From a virus: a stretch of 40,074 nt of DNA. The position numbers were made by a program, and so were the translations under genes. The number at the start of each line of letters is the position of its first letter. Position 1 is the first letter of the stretch. This document shows, one piece after another, positions 21,271-30,194 of the stretch. The stretch spans positions 1-40,074 of the IMG/VR virus record IMGVR_UViG_3300007512_000087; one strand, written 5' to 3'. The notes beneath the pieces are model-generated. The model was given only the letters and a program-made list of their open reading frames with translations. It was not told where the DNA came from and did not search any database.

Positions 21271-22833
21271 TTATACCTCCATTAAGATCCATCCATTTGT
21301 TGCTTCATAATAAACTAACCCAAATCCAGCTCTATTAGTATTTACTGTCATATCAGCTGCATTTCCATTTATATTGGTTCCATTTCTTGCAACTGTCATT
21401 GCATTAGTTGCTGTATTTCCAGACCCATCTATGATTCTTACCCAATTTCCAAATGATGGATTTGCAGGAAGAGTAATGGTTCTCGATGCGGCTGCAGAAT
21501 CTACTATAAGTCTCTCTCCATGAGATGCTGTTCGATTTCCTATAATAGCACACCATCCACCATGATCTGTCGTGTAAATAGGACATTTTTGAGAACTAGA
21601 ACCTCCACCCATTCCTGCATGAGCAGTACAATAAATGAAAAGAATATCTGGTGCATCCTGTTTTACTTCTATCTCAGTGTATGCTCCAGCTGACCCTGGC
21701 GTACCAGTTGTCGTTACACCACTAGTATATGCCGTTCCAGAATTCCAAGTTCCATCAGCCGTTGTTGAAAATGCAAGAATATGTGTACTGTTAGAAGAAT
21801 TTGACTGATCAAACCTATATTTTGTTCCCTTTTGTAGATGTAAAACATTTCGTACATGAGTATTAGATTTAATTGCAGTTCCGTCTATTACAAATACATT
21901 TTGAGAACCAGAGCCATCATCTGCAACTGTAACTGACATCGTTACATAATTAACTTGTACTGCTGAATCTGTATAAGCCTTTACAGCAGCTGATGTTGGA
22001 ATTGTTGTATCATTATTGTTTGATGCAATGGTTTCAGATTGTGTTACTAGAGTTCCAGCTGCAATTTCTGAAGTCGTGACTGCAAGACTAAGTTTTGTTT
22101 GTGCAATCGCAGCTGAGGCCTTAATATTTGCATCCTCAATATTTGTTATACTATTTCCAGTACCATCTGCATCAATTGTTTTGTTGGTAAGAGTGTCTGT
22201 TGTTGCTTTACCTATCAGAGTATCCGTTGCAGCAGGCATTGTCAAAGTATTACTACCTGACTGTTTTAGTGATACTATAACTGGAGTTGTCAGAGTCTTA
22301 TTTTCAAGTGTCTGAGTTCCTGCTAAAGAAACTTCTGCATTAATAGTAACAGTATCGGTTCCCGATGCAGTGGTTGTAGTAATACCTGTTCCTCCTGCAA
22401 CTGTAAGAGTATTACCATCTGTAATACTTTGTCCAGACCCAGCTTGACCAGCAAGTGTAAAGGATGACATATTTCCTCCACCAGAAACACCAACAGTATT
22501 TCCATTCCAATATAAAGTCCCACCCACATTATAAAGTTTATTCGTTGTGGTGCCTGGTGCAGAACCAGCCCCGACTAATAGTTCATTTCCTCTCAGATTG
22601 ATTGCACCTGTATTAGTAATGTTAATATCACCAGATGTGGTTCTGTTTACAAACTTAGTTCCGTCTGCAACTAGTATATCCCCTGAAGTATTCGCATTAG
22701 AGAGATCTGTACCATCTCCAAATTCTGCATAAATTTCGTTAAAATTTGCGTTGATTTTGGTTCCACCAGATCTTAGGGTATCTCCTGTACCATCATTTGC
22801 TGAGGAACCTAATCCTACTGTTTGTTTTGCCAT
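21271..22833 (-). CDS. Fibre-like virion protein with a cupredoxin-type copper-site domain
   Basis: A 520-residue protein. It starts with MAKQTVGLGSSANDGTGDTL and NANFNEIYAEF, a common N-terminus of marine phage structural proteins, and contains repeats typical of fibre shafts (TLENKTLTTPVI, TLTNKTIDADGTGNSITN). Residues ~300-412 form a different module: HLQKGTKYRFDQSNSSNSTH, ILAFSTTADGTW and IYCTAHAGMGG. His351, Cys402, His405 and Met408 have the type-1 copper ligand order, with the C-x2-H-x2-M loop of amicyanin. The C-terminal ~100 residues (RTITLPANPSFGNWVRIID, AGFGLVYYEATNGWILMEV) are a small beta domain common at fibre ends. It lies between gp15 and the C39-like gene. Copper binding is inferred. 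Confidence 0.75.
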   Translation of the reverse strand: MAKQTVGLGSSANDGTGDTLRSGGTKINANFNEIYAEFGDGTDLSNANTSGDILVADGTKFVNRTTSGDINITNTGAINLRGNELLVGAGSAPGTTTNKLYNVGGTLYWNGNTVGVSGGGNMSSFTLAGQAGSGQSITDGNTLTVAGGTGITTTTASGTDTVTINAEVSLAGTQTLENKTLTTPVIVSLKQSGSNTLTMPAATDTLIGKATTDTLTNKTIDADGTGNSITNIEDANIKASAAIAQTKLSLAVTTSEIAAGTLVTQSETIASNNNDTTIPTSAAVKAYTDSAVQVNYVTMSVTVADDGSGSQNVFVIDGTAIKSNTHVRNVLHLQKGTKYRFDQSNSSNSTHILAFSTTADGTWNSGTAYTSGVTTTGTPGSAGAYTEIEVKQDAPDILFIYCTAHAGMGGGSSSQKCPIYTTDHGGWCAIIGNRTASHGERLIVDSAAASRTITLPANPSFGNWVRIIDGSGNTATNAMTVARNGTNINGNAADMTVNTNRAGFGLVYYEATNGWILMEV

Positions 22834-22840
22834 AGTTTAC

Positions 22841-23638
22841 CTATTCGTCTTGCCCCGTTTCTGGGTTAAATGTTTTTGCATCCGTAAAGAATGAACTCGT
22901 TTCATTAAATCCAAAATCATCATCAAAATCAGAAGTAACAGGATCGGGTGTAACTGTATATCTCTGTTCCCTTTTAGGTGCAGCTGATGAGGAATCTGCA
23001 AATTGATCAACCTGAACTTTAGTGACAACCTGACCAGAGATTACAGGACCATACAAATAAGCCTTTGCAGTAAAAGATAGAGTATAGATAATCGCTCGTC
23101 TTTCTGTAAATTCTCCTTCGTAATTATCCTCATAAGAAATTCCTGTCAATATAATAGGAACATCTCTCTTATTACTCATTTGAACAATGTCGTTGATAGT
23201 GATCGTATATTCTGGTTGAAAATACGGAAGTATTTGCTCAACGATTTGCAATGCATCATCACTGTTCTTTGACATTGCATAAAGTTCAAAATCAATATTA
23301 TAAGGAACAGGCATATATTGAGTGTCCACCTTATTCCCAGATGATCCAGGCTTTTTGACCTTCTGTATCTTATTCAATTTCCTTACTGGATCGTATGAAA
23401 TTGCACCAATCTCAAATCCAATTCTAGGAAGTGTTATTGCAACCGATTTTGCAATATTTGGATCTTCTCGCAAACGAACCAGAAATTTCTGTTTGGGTCC
23501 GAAAGCCAAAGGAACCTTCATAGATTGTTGTACGTTACCAGAACTATCTTTTCTCGTAATATGAATATTATTAAAAAGTGTTCCAAATCCAATAACAACC
23601 TTTCTGACTGTCTCATGGTAGAATGTATTTCCAAGCAT
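22841..23638 (-). CDS. 15: gp15-like tail terminator / sheath-stabiliser protein
   Basis: Caps the tail tube and last sheath ring and joins the tail to the neck. The 265-residue protein matches T4 gp15 (272). Conserved parts are the N-terminus MLGNTFYHETVRKVVIGFGT, then VPLAFGPKQKFLVRLREDP near residues 43-60, ITLPRIGFEIGAISYDPVRK near 68-87, the domain containing YMPVPYNIDFELYAMSKN near 107-124, and RRAIIYTLSFTAKAYLYGP near 183. The start overlaps the gp14 stop by one base (TAATG). Order gp13-gp14-gp15 is as in T4. Identification is firm. Confidence 0.94.
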   Translation of the reverse strand: MLGNTFYHETVRKVVIGFGTLFNNIHITRKDSSGNVQQSMKVPLAFGPKQKFLVRLREDPNIAKSVAITLPRIGFEIGAISYDPVRKLNKIQKVKKPGSSGNKVDTQYMPVPYNIDFELYAMSKNSDDALQIVEQILPYFQPEYTITINDIVQMSNKRDVPIILTGISYEDNYEGEFTERRAIIYTLSFTAKAYLYGPVISGQVVTKVQVDQFADSSSAAPKREQRYTVTPDPVTSDFDDDFGFNETSSFFTDAKTFNPETGQDE

Positions 23639-24378
23639 TATGTTACCTCACCAAAGGGGTTAATTTCTGTAAAATCAAGTATCGAATCACCTTGTGTTTC
23701 AAAGAAAATGTTATCAGCTGATGGATCTATCGTATCAATTAAGAGTTCTTCTTGAACGATAAAATCACCATCCTCTGTTATTAAATAGTTAGTTCCAGAA
23801 TCCGTACCCGATTCTAAAACAAACTGATATCCCAATGCATCTAATGTTTCTGATGTTTCTATTGCATCAATCGCAGAGATACCAGTTGCAAATCCTTCAC
23901 TACTGTATTCAAAGGTTCTGCACCTCATCTTGAATACAGGAAGGTTGTTTATCTGATAAAATGGATCATCATGATCCACAAAGGAAATTTCAAAGAGTTT
24001 CTTAGCCTTAGGAAAATAGATCAGATCCCCTTCATTCGGGCGTGTACTGACTATAAGATTTTGATCAGTACTAATTAACTGTTCAAACCTTCTCTTTGAA
24101 ACTACCCATGTCGCTTCGTCCTGCATATCCAGACCGAAACGTGTCATCATTTCTTTCTGTCCCTCAAATCCTTCAATGTTATCTAGATACATCTCTATGA
24201 TATATGCATCATTGAAAGAAGATAACCTATCTTCACCAAACAGAGTGTCTTCGTTTACCAGCTTTCTAGGAAGATAATAAACATCATGACCAAAAGCTCT
24301 GAGTTGCTCAATGATAAGATTTTCGTATAGCCTCTGTTCAGCAGTTGTTCCAGAATCGAAATATACATTTGTTGGCAT
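23638..24378 (-). CDS. 14: gp14-like neck protein
   Basis: Forms with gp13 the neck that closes the portal and receives the tail. The 246-residue protein is close to T4 gp14 (256) and begins MPTNVYFDSGTTAEQRLYEN, then LIIEQLRAFGHDVYYLPRK and EDTLFGEDRLSSFNDAYIIE, a well-conserved N-terminal region. The middle has GDLIYFPKAKKLFEISFVDH and YQINNLPVFKMRCRTFEYSS, typical of a beta-barrel connector. It follows gp13 by one base and overlaps gp15 by one base, so the three neck genes are tightly coupled. Identification is firm. Confidence 0.94.
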   Translation of the reverse strand: MPTNVYFDSGTTAEQRLYENLIIEQLRAFGHDVYYLPRKLVNEDTLFGEDRLSSFNDAYIIEMYLDNIEGFEGQKEMMTRFGLDMQDEATWVVSKRRFEQLISTDQNLIVSTRPNEGDLIYFPKAKKLFEISFVDHDDPFYQINNLPVFKMRCRTFEYSSEGFATGISAIDAIETSETLDALGYQFVLESGTDSGTNYLITEDGDFIVQEELLIDTIDPSADNIFFETQGDSILDFTEINPFGEVT

Positions 24379-24379
24379 A

Positions 24380-25195
24380 TTATCCTATCATCATATCAGC
24401 AGGTAAACCAAATCCATTAAGCATTTGTTCTTCTAATAGCTTTATCTCCTCATCAGCCTGTTGATAAATTATTTCTCCGTTCATCTGGACTCCCCCTAAC
24501 ATTTGAACTCCTTGAAACTTGATCAAGTTGGCACCCCATTGTTTTTTGATAAGTGCCGTTGCATACTTCTTCAAGAACATATCATTATAAACATCTGTAT
24601 ATGTAGTTGGATCAAGTTTTCGATAACATTCAATTATAATATATTGATCTTCTTGAACGGCTGTCCAATCTTGATCTATATACAATCTATTTTGATGTAC
24701 ATTATAACGAATAGGATGTTCACCTGTCAATAAATGATCTATAAGATCTAAATGTTCTTGCAACATCTGATAGTTAATCATAGATGTGCTAGTGAAGTCC
24801 CAAAGATCATTCAGTCTCATTTGATATTTCATATCAAACATAGGAACTGTAGAGCTATCCGTGAGAGGTAATACTCTAAGTATTGAAACAACTGATGTTG
24901 GAATTGGAATCCATACTTTCTGTTCTTCCCAAGCGTATGCACCACCAGTATTATCTACTGTATCTGTAACATTTGCAGATGAATTTGTTTGAGATCTAGT
25001 CTTTTGAGTTGAAGTTATTTTATGTTTTAAGTAGACTCTCTCAACTCCATCCATGTGATACTCTGCAAAATATTGAAGAGCTTCATCTATTCTATCATCA
25101 CATTGATCTGGATCAACATTGACCTCAATAACTGGTTTCCCTAGTGACCTGAGACAGTATTCTTTAAGTGTGTCTTTTGTTGTTGGTGTAGCCAT
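24380..25195 (-). CDS. 13: gp13-like neck protein
   Basis: Head-completion connector that binds the portal after packaging. The 271-residue protein is shorter than T4 gp13 (309). The N-terminal segment TLKEYCLRSLGKPVIEVNVD, then DRIDEALQYFAEYHMDGVER, is the conserved signature of this family in marine T4-like phages. Further conserved stretches are KVWIPIPTSVVSILRVLPL near residues 94-112 and a C-terminal FLKKYATALIKKQWGANLIK with KLLEEQMLNGFGLPADMMIG. It stands at the boundary between the fibre cassette upstream and the neck genes downstream, three bases after the fibre-like gene ending at 25199. Confidence 0.92.
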   Translation of the reverse strand: MATPTTKDTLKEYCLRSLGKPVIEVNVDPDQCDDRIDEALQYFAEYHMDGVERVYLKHKITSTQKTRSQTNSSANVTDTVDNTGGAYAWEEQKVWIPIPTSVVSILRVLPLTDSSTVPMFDMKYQMRLNDLWDFTSTSMINYQMLQEHLDLIDHLLTGEHPIRYNVHQNRLYIDQDWTAVQEDQYIIIECYRKLDPTTYTDVYNDMFLKKYATALIKKQWGANLIKFQGVQMLGGVQMNGEIIYQQADEEIKLLEEQMLNGFGLPADMMIG

Positions 25196-25198
25196 ATT

Positions 25199-26089
25199 CT
25201 ATCCTAATGCGATTGCGAATGCTGATGCCTGGGCACTGACATGAGTTTTTACTGCGGCCTCTGTGACCAATTTTGTTTCACTTGCAGATGCAGATGTAAA
25301 TGCAGAGGTTGCTCCGGCCGCATCAACCAAAACTCCATCTATTACTTGTCCTGAATCAAATTGCAAATTTCCTGAAAGTCCTAAATTTGTAACCCCTGTG
25401 AGTGTCCCTGCAATTGCAAGGTTTCCAGTTGATGTTATATTTCCTGCTTTAATGTCAGCTTGTGCAGATACATTTATATTTCCAGAAACCACTCCTGTAT
25501 CTGTAGTAGTTATAAAATTAAAAAGATCCTCACTCTCATCCCATATAAACGCAACATTAGTACTAGAACCTCTTTCTGTAACGAATCCAGAATCAAAAGT
25601 ACTTGCGACACCAGATCCTACTCCTGTATTTAATGCCAAAATAGGATCTTCAGTTGCAATCTTAACTGTCTCTGTGAAATTACCTTGGACTGTCAAGTTA
25701 CCTGAGAGAGTCATATCTCCTGTAACTGCAAGAGTAGCTCCATCAAATGTTAAATTTGAACTATCCTCAAGTTCCCCTGCCGTTCCTGCGACCACCACCC
25801 GATTGTCTGTCAGATCTGAAACCTTTGCAGATGCAAGTGTCGCAGCTGTTGAGATATTTACATTCGGTGTAGTCAGAGTATTTGTAGAACCATCAAAAGT
25901 AAGATCTGCCTCCACTGACATTGCAGTGGTTCCATTACCTGTGAGTATCTTATTTGCAGTGATAGTTGCTAGTCCAGTTCCTCCATGAACGACTCCAATA
26001 GTATCACCCGCTGATGATTGTAGTTCTGCAAGACCTGTTACATTTCCAGATCCGTCAAATAGTCCTTTTAGTGGAGTTTTATCTGCCAT
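25199..26089 (-). CDS. Fibre-like structural protein (296 residues)
   Basis: Low-complexity beta-type protein rich in Thr, Ser, Gly, Ala and Val, starting MADKTPLKGLFDGSGNVTGL. It has repeated strand-turn units such as LTFDGSTNTLTTPNVNI, LTFDGATLAVTGDMTLSG and NLTVQGNFTETVKIATEDPI, and GNLAIAGTLTGVTNLGLSGN, which suggest a beta-helical or trimeric shaft. The C-terminus ETKLVTEAAVKTHVSAQASA is helical and could trimerise. It belongs to the run of fibre-type genes upstream of gp13 and is separated from its neighbours by only a few bases. Its function is probably attachment or decoration of the tail; no enzymatic motif is visible. Confidence 0.75.
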   Translation of the reverse strand: MADKTPLKGLFDGSGNVTGLAELQSSAGDTIGVVHGGTGLATITANKILTGNGTTAMSVEADLTFDGSTNTLTTPNVNISTAATLASAKVSDLTDNRVVVAGTAGELEDSSNLTFDGATLAVTGDMTLSGNLTVQGNFTETVKIATEDPILALNTGVGSGVASTFDSGFVTERGSSTNVAFIWDESEDLFNFITTTDTGVVSGNINVSAQADIKAGNITSTGNLAIAGTLTGVTNLGLSGNLQFDSGQVIDGVLVDAAGATSAFTSASASETKLVTEAAVKTHVSAQASAFAIALG

Positions 26090-26097
26090 AACTTATC

Positions 26098-26496
26098 TTA
26101 ATTAGGTACACCTGTGTTTCCACCATCATCATCCCATGTAATACCATGAGAATGAGTATGAACTTGATGATTAGCTTTCGATATAAAGTGTCCTTGAAAT
26201 AATGAAAATAACATCATTTGTTGGAATATATTATATGTAGTTAATGTTCCATCTGCTTTGGTAAAGTTCATCTTGAACCCTGTCACCGATATACCCTGTA
26301 AGGCTCCACCAGCAGTAGTGAAATCCAAAGTAGCAGCAACATCTTCACCACCTATTTTTTGTGCAATTCCATTAGAATCCCCAACCCACATTTTAAGGTC
26401 AGCAAGATTAATTCCTATTTCACCTGTAGCTAAATCACCATTAGCAGGAGTATCCCCTGAAGTTGTACTACGTTTATGTCGTATAGCTACTGCCAT
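26098..26496 (-). CDS. Small fibre/adhesin-type protein with a His-rich C-terminus
   Basis: A 132-residue protein starting MAVAIRHKRSTTSGDTPANG, then LATGEIGINLADLKMWVGDS. This 'RxKRS..SG..P....L..GEI.IN..D.K.W.G' N-terminus is the short anchoring domain found at the start of many phage fibre and tropism-determinant proteins. The C-terminus contains HQVHTHSHG (encoded at 26169-26143) followed by ITWDDDGG; alternating His residues are used by T4 fibre tips (gp12, gp37) to bind metal ions. The gene starts one base within the stop of the preceding gene (TAATG). It is probably a short structural partner of the neighbouring fibres. Confidence 0.75.
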   Translation of the reverse strand: MAVAIRHKRSTTSGDTPANGDLATGEIGINLADLKMWVGDSNGIAQKIGGEDVAATLDFTTAGGALQGISVTGFKMNFTKADGTLTTYNIFQQMMLFSLFQGHFISKANHQVHTHSHGITWDDDGGNTGVPN

Positions 26497-28298
26497 TAGA
26501 ATGATCCACCATCAATGGTTGAAGTCCATTCAGGAGCTGTTGCACCACTATTCATTACCAAAAATTGACTTGCAGTTCCTTTTGCTAATGTTGCAATTGT
26601 AGTTGTTCCAGATGCATATACCATATCTCCAGCAGTAAACGATGCTAGTCCTGTTCCACCTGTTCCAACTGCAAGTGTTCCTGAGACTGCATTTGAATTT
26701 CCTAAAGGTAAAGATCCCCAAGTCGCTTCGTTTCCTACTGTTCCAGCAGAAAGAAGAATTTGATTTGCAGTTCCAGATGAATTTACATGAATTGCATTTG
26801 CATCAGCATCAATAGTAGTTCCCCCAACTACATTTATAGTATTTCCAGATTTTGTAAGACCAGTTCCAGCTGTAATTTGTCCTGCACCTGAAAATTGAGA
26901 AACTGGTAATTCTGTATTATTTGATAATGTTCCATCTGTTAATGTTGGAGTTCCATTATGTGTAAATACATAACCATTTTCTGCATTTGTTCCTTCTTCA
27001 ACAAAAGTAAATGTTCCACCTGTAAACTCTGAGGTGGCATCACAATCAGTTGCCCTTGTTAATACAAAAGTAGCACTTCCAGAACCTACTGTAGTGACTG
27101 TATAGATACCATTTTGTCTTGCTTCTGCTTGATTTTTAACCAGAACTCTATCATTTGCAGTTAGAGTTACACTTTGTCCCATTCCAGCAGAAGAGTTAAT
27201 AGAACCATTTCCTGACCTTGTTAATGTTCCAGTTGATTGTGAATATGTAACTGTATCCAGAGCAGCTGTAGTTGCAATTCTAACAGAATCTTTAACATCT
27301 AATCCCGACTTAGTGGCATCAACATACGATTTAGTAGCAGCATCCTGTGCTTGAGTTGGATCTGTGACATTAATTATTTTTGAATTACTAGCATTGATAG
27401 CACCAGTTCCATTTGGGTCAAGAACAAGGTTTCCATCTGTATCTGTAGTACTAATTGTGTTTCCATTAATATCAACATTATCAACTGTGAGTTGTGTCAC
27501 TCCTGCAATAGCTGTTGATGTTCCACCTAATGAAGTACTAGTAGAACCTATTGTAATTGCACTGAATGCTAATTTTGCATTTGCTATCGACCCTGCGAGT
27601 TGTGCATTTGTAACACCCAATACTTTTATAGTTACATCACCACCTGTAACTGAAAAATCATTTGACGAAAACGAAGCAGCTCCCTTTGCGGTTGTACTTG
27701 CATCATCTATTGAAATTGAAATTGAGTCACCACTCACTAGTGTATCAATTGGGTCAGTACCATTAAAAGTAAGTGTATCACCTGTATCAAAAGAACTAGT
27801 AGTTCCTGAATCGGCTGCAAGATTGAAAGAAGAAGTTACAGTTGCCCATGACATAACCCCAGAACCATTGGTCTGAAGAAATTGATCTGTTGTTCCATCA
27901 TCAACTGGTAAAGTCAATGTAACATCTGATGTTAGTGCATTTGGTGCTTGTATTCTAACCCTTGAGGTTCCACCATCTCCCTCAAGAAAATCAACTTTAC
28001 CAGCACTACTTGTGACACCCACTTTAAGTTCATTTATTTGACCACTTGCATTTGCAATCAAAGCCGAACCATTAGTAAGAGTACCTGGCGCATGATCAAG
28101 CAATTGTGTGAAATATTCACCACCAATAATATGAACTCCGTTTCCAGCTGCATTACCTATGTAAAGTCGTTGACCACCATTTGTTTGTGATGCAGTTCCA
28201 TAGACATACGCCAACTCTGCATTTGTTATATTAGAAGAGGTAGGTGCAGTATCAGAAGTTCCTGAACTTGGTCTTTTTATTTGAATTACTGTTGCCAT
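26496..28298 (-). CDS. Fibre-like structural protein (600 residues)
   Basis: Starts MATVIQIKRPSSGTSDTAPT, then NITNAELAYVYGTAS and RLYIGNAAGNG, the same type of anchoring N-terminus as the next gene downstream. The body is Thr/Ser/Gly/Asn-rich with fibre-shaft repeats (RIQAPNALTSDVTLTLPVDD, GTTDQFLQTNGSGVMSW) and recurrent hydrophobic-polar strands. A unit near residues 320-460 (QDAATKSYVDATKSGLDVKD, NDRVLVKNQAEARQNGIYTV, TRATDCDATSEFTGGTFTFV) is widespread in phage tail fibres of environmental phages. No hydrolase motif is evident. Context places it in the adhesion cassette. Ends TSTIDGGSF with TAA overlapping the next ATG by one base. Confidence 0.8.
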   Translation of the reverse strand: MATVIQIKRPSSGTSDTAPTSSNITNAELAYVYGTASQTNGGQRLYIGNAAGNGVHIIGGEYFTQLLDHAPGTLTNGSALIANASGQINELKVGVTSSAGKVDFLEGDGGTSRVRIQAPNALTSDVTLTLPVDDGTTDQFLQTNGSGVMSWATVTSSFNLAADSGTTSSFDTGDTLTFNGTDPIDTLVSGDSISISIDDASTTAKGAASFSSNDFSVTGGDVTIKVLGVTNAQLAGSIANAKLAFSAITIGSTSTSLGGTSTAIAGVTQLTVDNVDINGNTISTTDTDGNLVLDPNGTGAINASNSKIINVTDPTQAQDAATKSYVDATKSGLDVKDSVRIATTAALDTVTYSQSTGTLTRSGNGSINSSAGMGQSVTLTANDRVLVKNQAEARQNGIYTVTTVGSGSATFVLTRATDCDATSEFTGGTFTFVEEGTNAENGYVFTHNGTPTLTDGTLSNNTELPVSQFSGAGQITAGTGLTKSGNTINVVGGTTIDADANAIHVNSSGTANQILLSAGTVGNEATWGSLPLGNSNAVSGTLAVGTGGTGLASFTAGDMVYASGTTTIATLAKGTASQFLVMNSGATAPEWTSTIDGGSF

Positions 28299-28307
28299 TG
28301 TTTATCC

Positions 28308-29852
28308 TTAAAAATGTCCTCCACTGATAGAAACATCACCATAAGTTGTACCGAATGGTTGTTGATCCTTCCATTTGGATGAAGAATTTTGATATATTAA
28401 AAGAGAATTATCTGGTATTGTTGAAGCAATACTTGTGTCTGACATTGAACTAATTGCTCCACCTTCAGCACCAGCAGCTGCCATAATATTCCATTTTGTA
28501 TTGTCCGTTCCTGGCGTTACATTTTGACTTGTTGCAACTGCAATATATGAAGATCCATTATAATAAACAGCTTCATTTAATCCATATACTGTAGTATTTG
28601 ACCATCCACCTTTCCAAGTTATCTCACCAGTTGCTCCAGTTGCACCTCTTGGTATTGTGAAATCTAAAGTTGCAGTTGTAGAATTTCCAGAATTAGTAAC
28701 TTCTGCATCTGTGCCAGGTAAACTTGTAGTGACTGAACCTACTGAGACTGTAGCAGCTGATCCTTGAGCGCCATCTACTCCTCTATTCCCTCTAGGTATT
28801 GTAAACTGTAAACTCGTTTGATTTGGTGTGCCTGTTTGTGCGACAGATGCATCAGTACCTTCTCCACCTGTGATTGTTGTAAGAATTTGAATTGTTGCAT
28901 CTACTCCATCAGCACCAGCGGGTCCAGTTGCACCTTGTGGTCCTTGAACTCCAGTTGTTCCAGGCTGTCCGTCTTCACCATCGGCCCCTGCCGGTCCAGC
29001 TGGTCCTGCGGGCCCCGTTGCACCAGTATCTCCTTGTGGTCCTTGTGTTCCAGTTGCTCCTGTATCTCCTTTTGGTCCTGTTGGACCAGTTAAACCAATT
29101 TGTCCTTGTGGTCCTGTTGGCCCTGCGGCTCCATCTGTTCCATCATTTCCATCTGCACCAGCAGCTCCAGTTGGTCCTGCTGGTCCTTGTGGTCCAGTGG
29201 CTCCATCTGCTCCTGCTGGTCCTTGTGGTCCTGTAGCTCCAGTTGGACCAGTATCTCCTTCTGGTCCCTGAGCTCCAGAATCTCCTTGTGGTCCTTCTGG
29301 TCCCTGAGCTCCTTGAGCACCAGTTGCACCTGGCGATCCTGGCGCTCCGTCCGATCCTGCTGGTCCTTGAGGTCCAGCCGGTCCTGTTACTGATGTTCCA
29401 TCTTGTCCATCTGCACCAGCTGGGCCCTGAGCTCCTTGAGCACCAGTTGCACCAGAATCTCCTTTTTCACCCCTTGGTCCAGCGGGTCCAACTGCTCCTG
29501 TTGCTCCTGTAGACCCAGCTGTTCCAGTTGCACCTGTAGATCCAACATCTCCCTTGGATACTATTACACTCCACTGAGATGTATTTTGATCTGGTCTGAG
29601 ATCCGAATTTCCTTGTATACAAATATAAGAACTTCCATCATAATATACAACTTGATTCACTACATAGGTAGTCGCAGAACTCCAAGTTCCTGCAAAGGAC
29701 ATATCTCCATCTGCACCCTGAATGCCCTCAACCGCCATTCGTGTAACTTGAGGTACTGGAGCACCAACCTGAGTAGATGCGGCTACTTCACTTGCAGTTG
29801 TAGTTGTTCCTGAAATAGATCCAGGCGATGATAAAGTTGCATTAACTGGCAT
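28308..29852 (-). CDS. Collagen-like fibre protein with flanking carbohydrate-binding-like modules
   Basis: A 514-residue protein. Residues ~100-316 are almost uninterrupted Gly-X-Y triplets ([32 protein letters not shown]), broken once near GTSVTG; such tracts form a collagen-type triple helix and a stiff trimeric rod. Before and after lie two similar ~45-residue modules, [20 protein letters not shown] near 53-72 and [20 protein letters not shown] near 411-430, each with 'W...Y..N..V.Y.GSSYI', resembling the small chitin-binding (CBM5/12-like) fold. A further stretch with GRRG-like '[10 protein letters not shown]' and '[10 protein letters not shown]' resembles short phage collagen caps. It overlaps the stop of the upstream gene by one base. 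Probable host-recognition fibre. Confidence 0.88.
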   Translation of the reverse strand: MPVNATLSSPGSISGTTTTASEVAASTQVGAPVPQVTRMAVEGIQGADGDMSFAGTWSSATTYVVNQVVYYDGSSYICIQGNSDLRPDQNTSQWSVIVSKGDVGSTGATGTAGSTGATGAVGPAGPRGEKGDSGATGAQGAQGPAGADGQDGTSVTGPAGPQGPAGSDGAPGSPGATGAQGAQGPEGPQGDSGAQGPEGDTGPTGATGPQGPAGADGATGPQGPAGPTGAAGADGNDGTDGAAGPTGPQGQIGLTGPTGPKGDTGATGTQGPQGDTGATGPAGPAGPAGADGEDGQPGTTGVQGPQGATGPAGADGVDATIQILTTITGGEGTDASVAQTGTPNQTSLQFTIPRGNRGVDGAQGSAATVSVGSVTTSLPGTDAEVTNSGNSTTATLDFTIPRGATGATGEITWKGGWSNTTVYGLNEAVYYNGSSYIAVATSQNVTPGTDNTKWNIMAAAGAEGGAISSMSDTSIASTIPDNSLLIYQNSSSKWKDQQPFGTTYGDVSISGGHF

Positions 29853-30190
29853 TACTGAGTTACCCTTGGATTAATTGTTACGATACCTTCAACAACTCTG
29901 GTCTTGGTTCCACCAGAAGTTTGAGTTATAACTGCATCATAAACGTATCGACCATGAGGTATAGCTGCCGTTTGTGTATTGGAAAGTGCAAGAGTGAATT
30001 GTCCTGCTGAAGCTTCTGTAGTCGTAGTTGTAAACGCTACAGTTGCAGAAGAAGATTCGTAAGTTTTACGAATTTGAGCTGCGTGAGTATAACCAGAAAG
30101 GTTTACAGCACTCCCTGTACTATCTGTAACTGTTACAGTAGTCGTGAAGTCTGCTCCTGCATCAATGAATATATTTGAAATGACCGCCAT
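29852..30190 (-). CDS. Small beta-sandwich tail protein (BppU N-terminal-like)
   Basis: A 112-residue protein starting [20 protein letters not shown]. The order of features, [19 protein letters not shown], then [18 protein letters not shown], then [20 protein letters not shown] and [20 protein letters not shown], is that of an Ig-like module in which a 'G..F...v.v.D..G.p.dLsg....a.ir' strand set is followed by a 'G.y.yDv' strand, as in the N-terminal domain of baseplate upper proteins. It may be a fibre anchor or spacer. Its ribosome site GAGGGT lies inside a strong hairpin that also contains a TATAAATA late promoter, so expression is likely restricted to late transcripts. Confidence 0.75.
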   Translation of the reverse strand: MAVISNIFIDAGADFTTTVTVTDSTGSAVNLSGYTHAAQIRKTYESSSATVAFTTTTTEASAGQFTLALSNTQTAAIPHGRYVYDAVITQTSGGTKTRVVEGIVTINPRVTQ

Positions 30191-30194
30191 GTTT

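Noticed and set aside
25263-25988. A 241-codon open frame on the plus strand
   Set aside because: It lies wholly antisense to the fibre-like gene 25199-26089; its Val/Pro/Ser/Leu-rich product is the complement of Thr/Gly/Asn codons, with no ribosome site or family motif.
27364-27876. A 170-codon open frame on the plus strand
   Set aside because: Antisense shadow of the fibre gene 26496-28298, caused by its repetitive codon use; no independent start signals.
28880-29560. Short tandem repeats in the collagen gene considered as a CRISPR-like or satellite array
   Set aside because: The repeats follow the three-codon Gly-X-Y period with varying units and no conserved repeat/unique-spacer pattern.
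28818-29813. Several Cys/Ser- or Leu-rich frames on the plus strand and an alternative minus frame
   Set aside because: They are other-frame readings of the collagen-like Gly-X-Y tract and have no biological composition of their own.
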